Below are positions 34,630 through 44,317 of a DNA stretch of 64,000 nt, in pieces (the first letter of the stretch is position 1; every line of letters starts with the position of its first letter). The stretch comes from Companilactobacillus musae (GTDB lineage: Bacteria > Bacillota > Bacilli > Lactobacillales > Lactobacillaceae). Under the pieces are notes generated by a model. The model did not search any database, had not been told where the DNA came from, and worked only from the letters and a program-made list of their open reading frames with translations. The stretch lies in the NCBI RefSeq assembly GCF_003967595.1, contig NZ_BIFW01000002.1:346528-410527 (forward strand), written 5' to 3'. A program made the position numbers and the translations under genes.

Positions 34630-34965
34630 ATGGACGAAAATGGAACACAAGTACCTAACGAAGTTAAAGGCTGGAATTGGGGTGCCTTTATGTACAATAT
34701 TTTTTGGGGAATCGGTAATAAAACTTACTTACCATTGCTTTGCTTAATCCCACTATTCAACATCGTTTGGATCTTTGTGGTTGGCTTCAAAGGGAATTCT
34801 TGGGCTTGGCAAAAGGGTAATTATAAAGACGTTGAAACTTTTAAAGCTGTTCAAGCAACATGGAATCGCGCTGGTTTAGTACAATTTATTATTTCAATCG
34901 CCGGTGTCATACTTTATGTATTATTCTTTGCTTCAATTATTTCAGCATTAGTATCTAACTATTAG
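34630..34965 (+). CDS. Small membrane protein (DUF2628-like)
   Basis: 111 residues with two or three membrane spans. The start GWNWGAFMYNIFWGIGNKTY and the inner GFKGNSWAWQKGNYKDVETF motif recall small Firmicutes membrane proteins with a helix hairpin of the DUF2628 type. Function unknown. GGGAGGA precedes the ATG. Monocistronic. Confidence 0.7.
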   Translation: MDENGTQVPNEVKGWNWGAFMYNIFWGIGNKTYLPLLCLIPLFNIVWIFVVGFKGNSWAWQKGNYKDVETFKAVQATWNRAGLVQFIISIAGVILYVLFFASIISALVSNY

Positions 34966-34967
34966 AA

Positions 34968-35041
34968 AAAAACAGGCTCTATTGAAAAGCATTCGAGGTA
35001 TGTAAAATATACCTGAATCTCTCAATAGAGCCTGTTCCTTT
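34968..35041. terminator. Composite bidirectional terminator, copy 2
   Basis: Outer arms AACAGGCTCTATTGA/TCAATAGAGCCTGTT enclose a second stem CATTCGAGGTAT/ATACCTGAAT. Lies between convergent genes. Confidence 0.8.
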
Positions 35042-35308
35042 TTATTCATATATTCGTTTAACAACTCTTTGACGATATAAATCGTTCCCCTGTCCCCAGA
35101 AAAGAAAGCTTAATGAAACATAAAGAATTGCTAAGGTGATGTCTAATACATCGAATTTCATATAATCAGCCAACATTAAACTAATTATAAATACGATGGA
35201 AATTATTGGTTCAATTGCTCCCAACCATACATATGAATTATTTGCTAAAACATATTTCTCTAAGATTAAGGAGGCAATTGACCCTATAACAAAAATAATA
35301 CCCAACAT
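35042..35308 (-). CDS. Small membrane protein, unknown
   Basis: 88 residues, three predicted membrane spans and a basic C-terminal end (YRQRVVKRIYE). No family recognised. GGGGGTG lies 5 bases before the ATG, a good ribosome site, and the gene is bounded by a terminator, which supports expression. Confidence 0.6.
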   Translation of the reverse strand: MLGIIFVIGSIASLILEKYVLANNSYVWLGAIEPIISIVFIISLMLADYMKFDVLDITLAILYVSLSFLFWGQGNDLYRQRVVKRIYE

Positions 35309-35456
35309 AATTACACCCCCATAATTAATCAGCGTATATTATGTTATCACAAATAATTTTCTGAAATAAAACAAAAGCTCCATGAAAACGTCTCCAAGAA
35401 AAAATTCACGACTTTTGATCATTTCTATTAGATAATTGCAGTCAGGGGGGATCATT

Positions 35457-36098
35457 TTGTACAAACAGATTACAATTTATGATTTATTAAAAATATTATC
35501 AAAACAACTGGGTGAACAGAATTGGTGGCCAGCTGAAAGTACTGAAGAAATGTTAACTGGTATGATATTAATTCAAAATACCAATTGGAAAAATGTCGAT
35601 CGTTCTTTAACTAATCTCAAACAAATTACTAATTTTGATATTGATAAAATACTTAATCTCTCTAAAGAGGAATTAGAAGCTTTGATCCAACCGAGTGGCT
35701 TCTTCCACAACAAAGCTATCTACCTTCGATCAATATTAACAGCCTACCGAGATAATTTTTCCGAATGGTCAAAGTTACCAACAAACTTATTACGAAAAAA
35801 GTTATTGGCTCTTAAAGGAATTGGAAATGAAACCGCCGATGTTTTATTACTTTACTACTTCCATCGCCCAACCTTTGTTTCTGACAATTATGCGATGCGC
35901 TTATTCAACAATTTACATACTTTCACTAAGAAACCAACTTATATGCAATTAAAAAATGCTGTTGAACATGACTTCAAATTCACTTCCAAACAAGCCGAAG
36001 AACTGCATGCCCTGATCGACGAATTTGGCAAATTAAACAGTGATTTTTTCAAAGATTATCAGCTACGTTTGCCCAATCTTAGTTATATTACAAAATAA
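35457..36098 (+). CDS. HhH-GPD DNA glycosylase (endonuclease III-like, without FeS cluster)
   Basis: 213 residues. The helix-hairpin-helix LLALKGIGNETADVLLLYYF (about 118-137) and the catalytic Asp in FVSDNYAMRLF place it in the HhH-GPD base-excision family. The C-terminal C-x6-C-x2-C-x5-C iron-sulphur loop of EndoIII/MutY is absent. UUG start at 35457 is set by AGGGGGG six bases upstream. It probably removes damaged bases; substrate unknown. Confidence 0.82.
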   Translation: MYKQITIYDLLKILSKQLGEQNWWPAESTEEMLTGMILIQNTNWKNVDRSLTNLKQITNFDIDKILNLSKEELEALIQPSGFFHNKAIYLRSILTAYRDNFSEWSKLPTNLLRKKLLALKGIGNETADVLLLYYFHRPTFVSDNYAMRLFNNLHTFTKKPTYMQLKNAVEHDFKFTSKQAEELHALIDEFGKLNSDFFKDYQLRLPNLSYITK

Positions 36099-36148
36099 AA
36101 AAGTTATCTTATTTAATCTAATTAGACCAAATAAGATAACCTTTTTTA
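36099..36148. terminator. Bidirectional terminator between convergent genes
   Basis: AAGTTATCTTATTT pairs with AAATAAGATAAC; poly-A and poly-T tracts flank it. Confidence 0.82.
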
Positions 36149-36153
36149 TAGAT

Positions 36154-37419
36154 TTATTTATAAAATGTTTCATTAACAGCTTGTGTAATCGCAATTTGAA
36201 CATGCGCATATGACAAACCACCCTGAATATATAGTGAATATGGGGGTCTGATAGGACCATCTGATGACAGTTCAATCGTTGATCCCTCGACGAAACTACC
36301 TGACGCCATAACAACATCATCCTCATAACCATCTTGATGACTAGGAATTGGATCAACAAATGAATTCATTGGTGAATAATGTTGAATAGCGGCACAGAAT
36401 TTAACCATAGGTTCAGGATCACCAAAGGAAACTGTTTGAACAATATCGGTTCTTGGTGCATCCCATTTTGGTGAAACGTTCATTCCCATTTCTTCACAAA
36501 GAGCTGAGGTAAAGACCATTCCCTTTAAAGCTTCACCTGTCGTGTGTGCTGCCATGAAAAATCCTTGATAAAAGTCACGTAAGTAACCCCAAGTAGCTCC
36601 TTCACCTTTACCAGCACCAGGAACTGTCAAACGTGAACCAGCACCATCAACTAAATCTTCTCGTCCAACAATATAGGCACCACTCTTAACAATTCCAGCA
36701 CCAGCGTTCTTATACAAAGATCCTGCCATAATATCAGCGCCATAGAAAGTAGGCTCCTCTTTTTCTGAAAATTCGCCGTAACAATTATCAATAAAAACAT
36801 TAACGTCAGGACGAATTGATTTAACGAATTTGATCATTTTAGCAATCTTATCAACTGTAAAACTGTCACGAACTGCGTAACCTCTTGAGCGTTGAATAGC
36901 AACTACTTTGATGTTATCGTCAGCCTTCAATGTTTTTTCCGCGTTCTCATAATCAACTGAACCATCATCTAATAATTCCGTTGTAGAAAAGTTAATACCA
37001 TACTCCTTCATATTGCCACGCTTATTACCTGCTAAGCCAATAACTTCTTGAATTGTATCGTATGGTGTTCCAGTTAAATAATAAAGCGTATTTCCAGGGC
37101 GCAACATACTGAATAGGGCTGTCGAAATTGCATGTGTACCTGAAGCAAATTGAGGACGAACTAAAGCATCATCCACTTTAAAGTAGTCGGCATAAATGGC
37201 TTCGATCTTATCGCGACCGATATCATCATAACCATAGCCGGTTGATGGTACTAGGTCTTCTTCACCTACTCGATGTTTTCTAAACAAGTTCAAGACACGT
37301 TGTTGGTTATAAAGCACTTGTTGATCAATTTCTTCTAAACGTGGTTGAATTAGTTTTTCTACTTTAGCAACTTTTGTTTTTAAATCTTCTGGTAAATCAT
37401 CTGTCCATGATAATGACAT
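36154..37419 (-). CDS. PLP-dependent methionine gamma-lyase-like protein (YnbB / aluminium-resistance family)
   Basis: 421 residues. The PLP lysine lies in MAGSLYKNAGAGI, and GYGYDDIGRDKIE plus RPQFASGTHAIS near the N-terminus are signatures of the Met_gamma_lyase (YnbB) family, a relative of cystathionine synthases that often lies beside glutamine synthetase genes; true reaction unknown. ATG at 37419 with AAAGGAG upstream. A longer frame to 37518 would run into repeat R3 and is rejected. Confidence 0.88.
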   Translation of the reverse strand: MSLSWTDDLPEDLKTKVAKVEKLIQPRLEEIDQQVLYNQQRVLNLFRKHRVGEEDLVPSTGYGYDDIGRDKIEAIYADYFKVDDALVRPQFASGTHAISTALFSMLRPGNTLYYLTGTPYDTIQEVIGLAGNKRGNMKEYGINFSTTELLDDGSVDYENAEKTLKADDNIKVVAIQRSRGYAVRDSFTVDKIAKMIKFVKSIRPDVNVFIDNCYGEFSEKEEPTFYGADIMAGSLYKNAGAGIVKSGAYIVGREDLVDGAGSRLTVPGAGKGEGATWGYLRDFYQGFFMAAHTTGEALKGMVFTSALCEEMGMNVSPKWDAPRTDIVQTVSFGDPEPMVKFCAAIQHYSPMNSFVDPIPSHQDGYEDDVVMASGSFVEGSTIELSSDGPIRPPYSLYIQGGLSYAHVQIAITQAVNETFYK

Positions 37420-37446
37420 AAATAAACTCCTTTTTTTGCCTTTAGG

Positions 37447-37613
37447 CTGCCGTCCTCCACAACAAAGAAAATTGGGCTGGAACGTAGTGGGCACGAATTT
37501 GAACCAATTGAAGTTCACAATTGTTTCAAATCTCGGCCTTCTACTAACCTCACTACGTGAGCTAAGTAGAATTTCACTACTGAGCCCATTTTCTTTGTTG
37601 TTCCAGACTAGTG
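37447..37613 (-). repeat. Structured intergenic repeat, copy R3
   Basis: Inverted copy: read on the minus strand it starts ACTAGTCTGGAACAACAAAG and ends GGAGGACGGCAGCC. Inner stems: GTAGTG with CACTAC, CTCAC with GTGAG, TTTGAAACAATTG with its complement. It lies between the decarboxylase stop and the start of the YnbB gene, only 28 bases before the latter's ATG. Confidence 0.8.
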
Positions 37614-37710
37614 TATTCGTAATATTTTATTTTACTTTTAATTTGAATTATTAAATTTGTTTCTATTTAAATTAACTCATTAAATCCAATAACAATCTAG
37701 GTTTAAAAAA

Positions 37711-39798
37711 TTATTTCTTTAATACTTCTGCTTGAACGGAGATAGTACCGTCTGTATTCTTATTCCAATAAACACCTTGAATTTCTGGTACGAAGCCTGG
37801 AAATCTCTCGATTGCGCCGACTAGAACTTCAAAGTACTTCTGGTCGATATCGCCCCATTTTTCTCCGGGAGCGACGATGAATACTCCGGGTGGGTATGGC
37901 AAGGCCCCTTCTACTGCTACTCGTCCCTTAATATCTTTCAAATCAACTAGTTCACTCTGATTCTTCATGAATAATTGGTCTGCGGATTCGGGTGTCATGG
38001 TGTAATTTTGCATATCTGGTTTAGCAAATAATTCTTTTTGTAAGGTGAAGGTCTTGTTCTGGCGATAATACTCGTGCATTTCTTGGCACAATTGTTTCAA
38101 TGTATAACCTTGATAACGGTCTGGATAAAGTTTGGCTAACTTAGGCAAAACTTTGGTTAATGGTGCATCTTCAAAATAGAATTGTTCAAATTCTAAGAAA
38201 GCATCTAACAAAGTATCTAATTCTTCCTTAGTATCGCCTGGTGTTAATAGGAACAAAAGTGAATTCAAATCATCTTTTGCACGAATAATTCTTTTTTCCA
38301 TTAAAAATTCTGCCACGACCGGCCCAGGAATTCCATTTGCTTGGTATTTAGCATTTCTTACATCAATTCCAGGCGTTATAACGGTTATTTTTAGTGGATC
38401 AATCATTGCTTGTCCTTGAGCTATTTCATTAAATCCATGCCAATTATCTTGCGGATTCAACTCCCAGTACTTACTATTGGTAGCTAATTCATCCGTACTG
38501 ATTTCGGCATAATTATCGGGAACTAATGGTCTAAACAATTTTGACTTCTTTAATAACTGCTTACGCCATTCAATTCCCATTCTCAAAGTATCATCCCACC
38601 AATTCCTGTTACCTTGACCGGCAGTTAGATAAGCATTAACTGTTAATGAGGCATAGATAGGATAAGAATAACTTGAGGTAACGAATTTCAAATAGGCATT
38701 ATTAAAATGCTTATGATCAACGTAACGGGCTTGTCCTTTTATGTGAGCATCTTTTTTTAGAATCTGTGAGGTTTGAGCTAGTCCAGCTTGTTGTTTATGT
38801 AACGATTGTGTCACTAAAATACCAGGATCTTCTGGTCCATACTCTAACGACAATGGTGATAAATGTTTCATGATTGGTACGAATTGCTCAAATCCACCCC
38901 AAGCACAATCGAATAATATATAATCACAAAGTTTACCAATCTTATTAATGATCCATTGAGCGTCATAAAAGACCCCATCATACGTTTCTAATTGTAGGAT
39001 AGCTAATCTAAATGGACGCTTAGCTTTCGCCTTCTCAGGGTCAATTTTGACTATTTCAGCTCGAATATTAGTTTCATCTAGTGCTTCAGGATTCATTTCA
39101 CCAATTAATCCTAAAGGATTTCTGTCAGTCGGAATGTAAACTGGTTTTGCCCCACTCATTACTAAAGCACTATTATAAAGTGACTTATGATTATTACGGT
39201 CAAAGAGAACTAAGTCATCTTTTGATAACAAGGCACTGGCACAGATTGAATTGGAACTAGTAGTTCCATTTGTACAGAAGTAAACTTTATCAGCATTGTA
39301 TGTTTCAGCAGCTTTTTGCTCAGCGGTCAAAGGTGTACCACCATGGGTCATGGTATCGCCTAATTCATCAACTGTATCGCTAGTATCCGCAAACATCAGA
39401 TTCTTTCCAAAGAAACGGTTAAAGACTACTCCAGCTGGATGTTTTTCGTAGTACTGACCGTTGTGGTGTCCTGGAGTGGTAAAACTAATTGGTCGATCTT
39501 CTGCAAAATTAACCAAATCAGTCAAAAAACCTGGAACCATTTTTTCTTGATATTTATTGGCAGAATCAATTGCTTCAGAAGTCACATCGGCAGTAGAATT
39601 TGTTTTGATAATAGGGATGCCAAGACCTGATGTTTCTTGTAGATTTTCAGCTATTTTGATGGCTGTTGCATCATGTTCGTTTAAGACGATGGCTGCTAAT
39701 TCGGCAAGATCACTCTTAGCTGTAAACGGAACTGTTTCCCAGTTAGATGATCCACTCATTTTCACATCATCGCCAATGGCAATTTTCAGAAAATTCAT
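37711..39798 (-). CDS. Ornithine decarboxylase (PLP, Orn/Lys/Arg decarboxylase family)
   Basis: 695 residues, close in length and sequence to the inducible ornithine decarboxylase of Lactobacillus sp. 30a: TPGHHNGQYYEKHPAG, DRNNHKSLYNSALVMSGAKP, and the PLP lysine in TQSLHKQQAGLAQTSQI. The C-terminal EGALPYPPGVFIVAPGEKW is also family-typical. Converts ornithine to putrescine, using up a proton. A divergent antiporter gene next to it fits an acid-resistance pair. GGGGG ribosome site. Lysine as substrate cannot be excluded. Confidence 0.88.
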   Translation of the reverse strand: MNFLKIAIGDDVKMSGSSNWETVPFTAKSDLAELAAIVLNEHDATAIKIAENLQETSGLGIPIIKTNSTADVTSEAIDSANKYQEKMVPGFLTDLVNFAEDRPISFTTPGHHNGQYYEKHPAGVVFNRFFGKNLMFADTSDTVDELGDTMTHGGTPLTAEQKAAETYNADKVYFCTNGTTSSNSICASALLSKDDLVLFDRNNHKSLYNSALVMSGAKPVYIPTDRNPLGLIGEMNPEALDETNIRAEIVKIDPEKAKAKRPFRLAILQLETYDGVFYDAQWIINKIGKLCDYILFDCAWGGFEQFVPIMKHLSPLSLEYGPEDPGILVTQSLHKQQAGLAQTSQILKKDAHIKGQARYVDHKHFNNAYLKFVTSSYSYPIYASLTVNAYLTAGQGNRNWWDDTLRMGIEWRKQLLKKSKLFRPLVPDNYAEISTDELATNSKYWELNPQDNWHGFNEIAQGQAMIDPLKITVITPGIDVRNAKYQANGIPGPVVAEFLMEKRIIRAKDDLNSLLFLLTPGDTKEELDTLLDAFLEFEQFYFEDAPLTKVLPKLAKLYPDRYQGYTLKQLCQEMHEYYRQNKTFTLQKELFAKPDMQNYTMTPESADQLFMKNQSELVDLKDIKGRVAVEGALPYPPGVFIVAPGEKWGDIDQKYFEVLVGAIERFPGFVPEIQGVYWNKNTDGTISVQAEVLKK

Positions 39799-40047
39799 AT
39801 TTTCCCCCTATTTTTTAACTTTTTTCATAAAAACTATTGCAAATGATATATAAATCCCTAAAATTGTTTGAGGATATTTTTTATATTTTCGCAATATTAA
39901 TTATGAAAAAATATTACAGCATTGATTATATATACGTATCGAGGGTATAAACAAGTGAAAATGAATAGTTCTCTGCTTACACTGAAGCCTCCTAAGTTCT
40001 AAAGCCTTTTATAACAAGACTTTTAGACAATTCGGGGGAAAATAAAA

Positions 40048-41499
40048 TTGGAAACATTAGAACCAAATAAAAAGCATTATCTAAGTTGGCCGGTCATTGC
40101 CTTGATCGACTTCGTTACTATCATCAGTTTTGAAAATATCTTCTATCCTTTTCAAAACCAAGGATTATCCGTGGTTATCTCATGGATCTTCTTACTTTTT
40201 GCCTACGTCATTCCTTATGCTTTAATTTCTAGTCAAATGAGTTTAACTTTTGACAATCAAGCCGGGGGGCTTGCTTCTTGGGTTCGTCACAGTAGTAACG
40301 ACACCCTAGGTTATTGGACTTCATGGATGTATTGGGTTCAAAGTGTGCCTTACATCGTGGACGTTTCTAACTCTGTTATCGTTTCATTCAGTTGGATGTT
40401 TTTAGGTAACAATACTTTGGACAAAAGAATGTCGACTTTCTGGTTCGGTATTCTAACTTTTATCATCATCTTACTTTTCATCTTATTAGAAAATGTTATC
40501 AAGAATTCATTAGAAATCCTTTCACTTATCGGTGGGGGTGCCATGTTCATCATGTCGTTCCTCTTTGTTCTTCTAGCAGGTTACGCTGTTTTGCATGGTC
40601 ATCATATCGCTACACAACCATTCAACTGGGGAGCTTTCAAACCATCGTTTAGCTTGAAATACTTCTCAACTACCGGACTTTTAATCTTCGCTATGTCTGG
40701 TGCTGAATTAGCTGCACCTTACGTCGTTCAAATGCGTGATCCTAAGCATGAATTTCCTAAAGCTATGTGGCTTCTTGCTATCATGACCGGTTTCTTGACC
40801 ATCTTTGGTACATTAGCCTTGGCAATGTTCTTCAATGCCAATCATATTCCACATGACTTCAAGATGAACGGACCTTACTACGCTTTCCAACTATTAGGTA
40901 CTAGTTTAGGCGTAGGTAAATTATTGATGTACATCTTCGCTGTCGTTCAAGCAATCTTTATGATGGCACAATTAGCTGTTCTGCTTGATGCTTCAAGTCG
41001 TGTTTTTGCCGGTGATGTTGCCGACAAATTCATGCCTAAGTGGTTAACTAAGAAAAACAAGAATGGTCGTCCTATTCACAGTTACACAATGACTACTGGT
41101 TTGAGTTTATTCTTACTTCTTTTGACAGGTACTTTGCCAAATATCAATACAATTTATAACTGGTTACTAAACATTAACGGAATTATTTCACCATATAAGA
41201 CTTGTTGGGTATTCTTCGCCTTCGTGGCAATGAGAATGCACCAAGACAAGTTCCACTCTGATTACACCTTTATCAAAAATAAAACTGGTGCTCTGATCGT
41301 CGGTGGTTGGTGTCTAGCCTTTACCTTTATCTGTGCTACTTTAGGATTCATTCCTCAAGAAGCTAAGTTCGGTACCGGAGCTTTCAATCATCAATTACTA
41401 CTAAACTTCATTACTGTTATCGTATTATTCGGACTAGGCTTCGTTATGCCATGGTTACGAAAACGCGAGCAACGTCGTGAAGGTATGGAATTAGATTAA
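40048..41499 (+). CDS. APC-family amino acid transporter, probable ornithine/putrescine antiporter
   Basis: 483 residues, about 12 membrane spans. MSGAELAAPYVVQMRDPKHEFPKA is typical of the GadC/YjeM glutamate:GABA-type antiporter branch. UUG start behind GGGGG (9 bases). Divergent from the ornithine decarboxylase with 249 bases between; exchange of ornithine for putrescine is inferred from this arrangement. YjeM-like transporters have other substrates in some species. Confidence 0.82.
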   Translation: METLEPNKKHYLSWPVIALIDFVTIISFENIFYPFQNQGLSVVISWIFLLFAYVIPYALISSQMSLTFDNQAGGLASWVRHSSNDTLGYWTSWMYWVQSVPYIVDVSNSVIVSFSWMFLGNNTLDKRMSTFWFGILTFIIILLFILLENVIKNSLEILSLIGGGAMFIMSFLFVLLAGYAVLHGHHIATQPFNWGAFKPSFSLKYFSTTGLLIFAMSGAELAAPYVVQMRDPKHEFPKAMWLLAIMTGFLTIFGTLALAMFFNANHIPHDFKMNGPYYAFQLLGTSLGVGKLLMYIFAVVQAIFMMAQLAVLLDASSRVFAGDVADKFMPKWLTKKNKNGRPIHSYTMTTGLSLFLLLLTGTLPNINTIYNWLLNINGIISPYKTCWVFFAFVAMRMHQDKFHSDYTFIKNKTGALIVGGWCLAFTFICATLGFIPQEAKFGTGAFNHQLLLNFITVIVLFGLGFVMPWLRKREQRREGMELD

Positions 41500-41512
41500 A
41501 AATTTAAAATTG

Positions 41513-41553
41513 AAATGGACCACTAACATTGTGTTGTTAGTGGTCCATTTTTT
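41513..41553 (+). terminator. Intrinsic terminator after the antiporter gene
   Basis: AAATGGACCACTAACA pairs with TGTTAGTGGTCCATTT and is followed by T. Confidence 0.88.
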
Positions 41554-41564
41554 ACTTTATCCAA

Positions 41565-41672
41565 TTAGGGCATAAACAAAGGAATAACGAGTAATATTTT
41601 CAACCATTGTTTAAAAAAACTAGGATATTTAACATACTTTTGCTTTGGAATTAATAGATAGAATTTCTTATT
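41565..41672 (-). pseudogene. 3' fragment of a 60-residue membrane-protein gene
   Basis: On the minus strand this reads as a frame ending FFKQWLKILLVIPLFMP, matching the last 31 residues of the intact small protein at 45154-45336 (LKQWLKILLIIPLFMP) at about three quarters identity. The 5' part is lost: the frame hits a TAA after about 35 codons and no start is seen. It lies at the opposite end of the quorum-sensing locus from the intact gene, suggesting a duplication with decay. The remainder of 41673-41824 holds nothing recognisable. Confidence 0.65.
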
Positions 41673-41824
41673 GTCATTTTAACCAAAGCTGTTGCGATTT
41701 GCTTCTGGCTACTTGAGACAAATTAAAAATTCCTCTGTCCTTATCAATAATAAACTTAAAATTTTAATGGTTAAGAATGTATTTGGAATCTACAGAAATT
41801 CAAGGTATCCTACTCCAATTCAAG

Positions 41825-42025
41825 CTATCTTTTCAAGAAAGCAAGCACGTTCTTCTTATCTGGTTTCATTCTTCCTGCTATAAACGCAATTATGACTGCA
41901 ACAAAAGCAAACAAAAATTCCCATACTGACCATTTAAAAATTAGTGTTAAGGCTAACATAATAAAGGCCGAAATCAACAAGACTCCATCTCTGGGACCCA
42001 ATTTCAAATACGGATACATCATCAT
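41825..42025 (-). CDS. 66-residue membrane protein, predicted quorum-sensing target
   Basis: MMMYPYLKLGPRDG then two membrane spans (about 15-30 and 36-52) and a basic C-terminus (GRMKPDKKNVLAFLKR). GGAAG lies 9-14 bases before the three ATGs. No family recognised; size and charge would suit a bacteriocin-immunity protein. Its promoter carries the same 20-bp-period repeat as the pheromone gene, at an identical distance from the -10. The 130-nt leader may code a 20-residue hydrophobic peptide (start near 42093) ending in TGATG overlap with this gene, which is unproven. Confidence 0.65.
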   Translation of the reverse strand: MMMYPYLKLGPRDGVLLISAFIMLALTLIFKWSVWEFLFAFVAVIIAFIAGRMKPDKKNVLAFLKR

Positions 42026-42156
42026 CAGACGTCACTTCCTTCACTATTTGATATACATTGAATAAGCTCAACCAAGACTCCCAATATCATCACCTACTTT
42101 ATACCAGAAAGCCTTTCTCACATGCTCTCCATATGATTTCTTCCTAGTACACCATA

Positions 42157-42221
42157 AGTATAATCAGTATTTTGTTAACCGTTTTCAATAATATATTAAC
42201 GTTGGATTTATCACATTAACG
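42157..42221 (-). promoter_or_regulatory. Predicted LytTR-regulated promoter (target gene)
   Basis: Direct repeats ATTAACG at 42195 and 42215 (20 bp apart) precede a TATACT -10 box (42157-42162, minus strand). From the repeat start to the -10 edge is 33 bases, the same as in the pheromone promoter. No good -35 is visible, as expected for an activator-dependent promoter. Confidence 0.65.
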
Positions 42222-42240
42222 AAAGATATATGCCCATCAT

Positions 42241-42975
42241 TTACTTAAATAACTTACTAACAGCTGAAGATTTTCTAATAGAAACATCACACTGAACATC
42301 ATTATCTAGATATAAAGTTCTTTTATGTATATCGTATGAATTTATTCTATCAACATTAACTAATGAACTCTTATCCACTCGCAATAAATTACTATACTTA
42401 TTTTCAAGTGAATTCAGATTACCTGGAAATGACATTTCCCGATTATCCGACTCTAAATGAACGCGCCCAGGAGATTCTTTTTCTGTGTATAATAAAATTA
42501 ATTCTTTCATAGGAACAGAGAAATATTTTGACCCAATCTTATATCCAAACGTCATTTCTTTTTCATAAATAGAATCCTGATAATATTGTTCGGTTAATTC
42601 AATATCCTTAATGATTTTTTCTTTTATTTCTTTGGAATCATTATCTTTCAATACATAATCTAAAGGAGATATTTTTCTTTCTAGTGTTAAAAATGCTAAT
42701 TCCTCATGAGTCGTCACAAAAACAATTCTAGCATCAGGCATATTATGTCTAACAAACTCGGCCACCTTCAACCCCGCTTTAACATCACCATCCATCTCCA
42801 TATCTAAAAAGAACAAACCAAATTGCTCCTTAGAAAAAGAGTCATAGAATGACTTTGTATTACTAGCCTCGACTACTTTTATTGAATAATCATTGATCAT
42901 TATCGTATTATCTACAATTTCCTTATAGTACTTTCTTTGATTATCATTGTCTTCTAACAAATAAACTGAAAACAT
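42241..42975 (-). CDS. LytTR-family response regulator
   Basis: 244 residues. N-terminal receiver domain with phospho-Asp58 in LFFLDMEMDG and Lys near 106; C-terminal LytTR DNA-binding domain from about 145 (SPGRVHLESDNREMSFPGNLNSLE ... LLRVDKSSLVNVDRI in outline). This is the AgrA/PlnC/ComE arrangement that binds paired direct repeats. AGGTAGG precedes the ATG. It follows the kinase by two bases. Last gene of the peptide-kinase-regulator operon. Confidence 0.92.
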   Translation of the reverse strand: MFSVYLLEDNDNQRKYYKEIVDNTIMINDYSIKVVEASNTKSFYDSFSKEQFGLFFLDMEMDGDVKAGLKVAEFVRHNMPDARIVFVTTHEELAFLTLERKISPLDYVLKDNDSKEIKEKIIKDIELTEQYYQDSIYEKEMTFGYKIGSKYFSVPMKELILLYTEKESPGRVHLESDNREMSFPGNLNSLENKYSNLLRVDKSSLVNVDRINSYDIHKRTLYLDNDVQCDVSIRKSSAVSKLFK

Positions 42976-42977
42976 TT

Positions 42978-44315
42978 TTACCTACCTTTGAGAACTATCA
43001 ATGTAATTCTTAATCTATCTCCAATAACCTCAGTATCTAGATACAAATTACCATCTTTATCAATCAGTTCAGATACATTAGCCAAGCCTGTTCCATGTCC
43101 AGAGCCTTTGGTTGAATATCCTTTTTTAAAGATACTTTTTACATCTACAGTGTGGTTTAATGGATTTTCAATTGATATTTCCATGACATCATCATTTTTA
43201 ATAAAAGCTAAATCAACATCTCTATTCGAACCATTACTAGTCTCTTCAATTGCATTATCAAGTAATATTCCAACTATCCTCACAATATTCAATACATCAT
43301 TATCAAATTCAACATAATTATCTGTAACTTCAATATTCAATTTAATTCCATTAGATTTTGCCTTAAAGAACTTTTGAATAATAAGTCCTCGAAGTGGTTC
43401 ATTGGATATTTTCTTATATTCTGACACAATTTTCCCATCTAAATCAGATGTGAATTCTTTTTGTTGAGTTAATTCCTGATATAGTTCCTCATAATCCTTA
43501 TTAGTTTTTTCAGATGATTTCACGCTCATTGACAAAACAATATTTTTAAAGTCATGTTTGAATCGTCTTAGATCATCATATTGTTCTTGAATATTTTTCA
43601 GATATTCGTTTAATTGTCTATTTTGTTCTAATTCATTAGCCATCTTTTCACGAGCAGAATATGCCTTAATCATATTGAACATTTGGTAAATAGCAAAACC
43701 CAAAAAAGAAATATATGAAACGGCTATTACGCCACTAATAAGTGCCGTAATTCCTTCAATATCTCCAACAAATAATATGATTATAAAAGTTACAAAAATA
43801 AAAGAAACCAGAAAAAATAATTGATCATTCAATGACAAGTAATCAATTTCTTTTTTAATTTCTCTTATTTTTACATTTTTATTTTTTAAAAGTTTGATAC
43901 TCAAGAATACCAACAATAAATTCAACAAGCATGAAACTATGGCATATTCATCATTAACTCCCAAAATATCTGCTTTTAATGGAATAAAATATACCATTTT
44001 TCCGAAAAGATTACAGACTAATAACAATGCAATTTCTATAACAAATGCAATCAATAAAGACGTCAACCTACCTTTGTAGGGGTTAACCCTATGTTGATGA
44101 ATCATTTCTTTGGTTACAAAAAATATTATAAAAATTAAAAAAATAAAATCTTCAAATAAAATCCCTAATCCACCTAATAATAAGGAACATAATATATCTT
44201 TATATATTTTTATTAACGAAATTCTCTCTGTATCCAAATATCGGAATATTATTAATATAAAAAAAATTATCATTGAATCCACAAAAAATTCAATAGGTAT
44301 GGATACACTAATCAT
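42978..44315 (-). CDS. Peptide-sensing histidine kinase (AgrC/PlnB-like, HPK10)
   Basis: 445 residues. Six or seven N-terminal membrane spans (1-215), a coiled linker, phospho-His254 in RRFKHDFKNIV, N box ILLDNAIEETS and G box GSGHGTGLANV. This topology is that of kinases sensing unmodified or cyclic peptide pheromones. The ATG lies two bases after the stop of the 40-codon peptide gene, so translation is probably coupled. Ligand is inferred from that neighbour. Confidence 0.9.
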   Translation of the reverse strand: MISVSIPIEFFVDSMIIFFILIIFRYLDTERISLIKIYKDILCSLLLGGLGILFEDFIFLIFIIFFVTKEMIHQHRVNPYKGRLTSLLIAFVIEIALLLVCNLFGKMVYFIPLKADILGVNDEYAIVSCLLNLLLVFLSIKLLKNKNVKIREIKKEIDYLSLNDQLFFLVSFIFVTFIIILFVGDIEGITALISGVIAVSYISFLGFAIYQMFNMIKAYSAREKMANELEQNRQLNEYLKNIQEQYDDLRRFKHDFKNIVLSMSVKSSEKTNKDYEELYQELTQQKEFTSDLDGKIVSEYKKISNEPLRGLIIQKFFKAKSNGIKLNIEVTDNYVEFDNDVLNIVRIVGILLDNAIEETSNGSNRDVDLAFIKNDDVMEISIENPLNHTVDVKSIFKKGYSTKGSGHGTGLANVSELIDKDGNLYLDTEVIGDRLRITLIVLKGR

Positions 44316-44317
44316 TT

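Noticed and set aside
37420..37518. N-terminal extension of the YnbB-like protein into repeat R3
   Set aside because: The extra residues are encoded by the repeat; the ATG at 37419 has AAAGGAG at good spacing and begins the normal family sequence.
41692..41883. 63-codon plus-strand frame
   Set aside because: Antisense to the end of the 66-residue gene, no ribosome site, and no protein-like features.
42026..42156. Second double-glycine peptide in the leader of the 66-residue gene
   Set aside because: Short frames exist (one starting near 42093 ends in TGATG overlap with the gene), but none has a GG leader; kept only as a remark in the gene entry.
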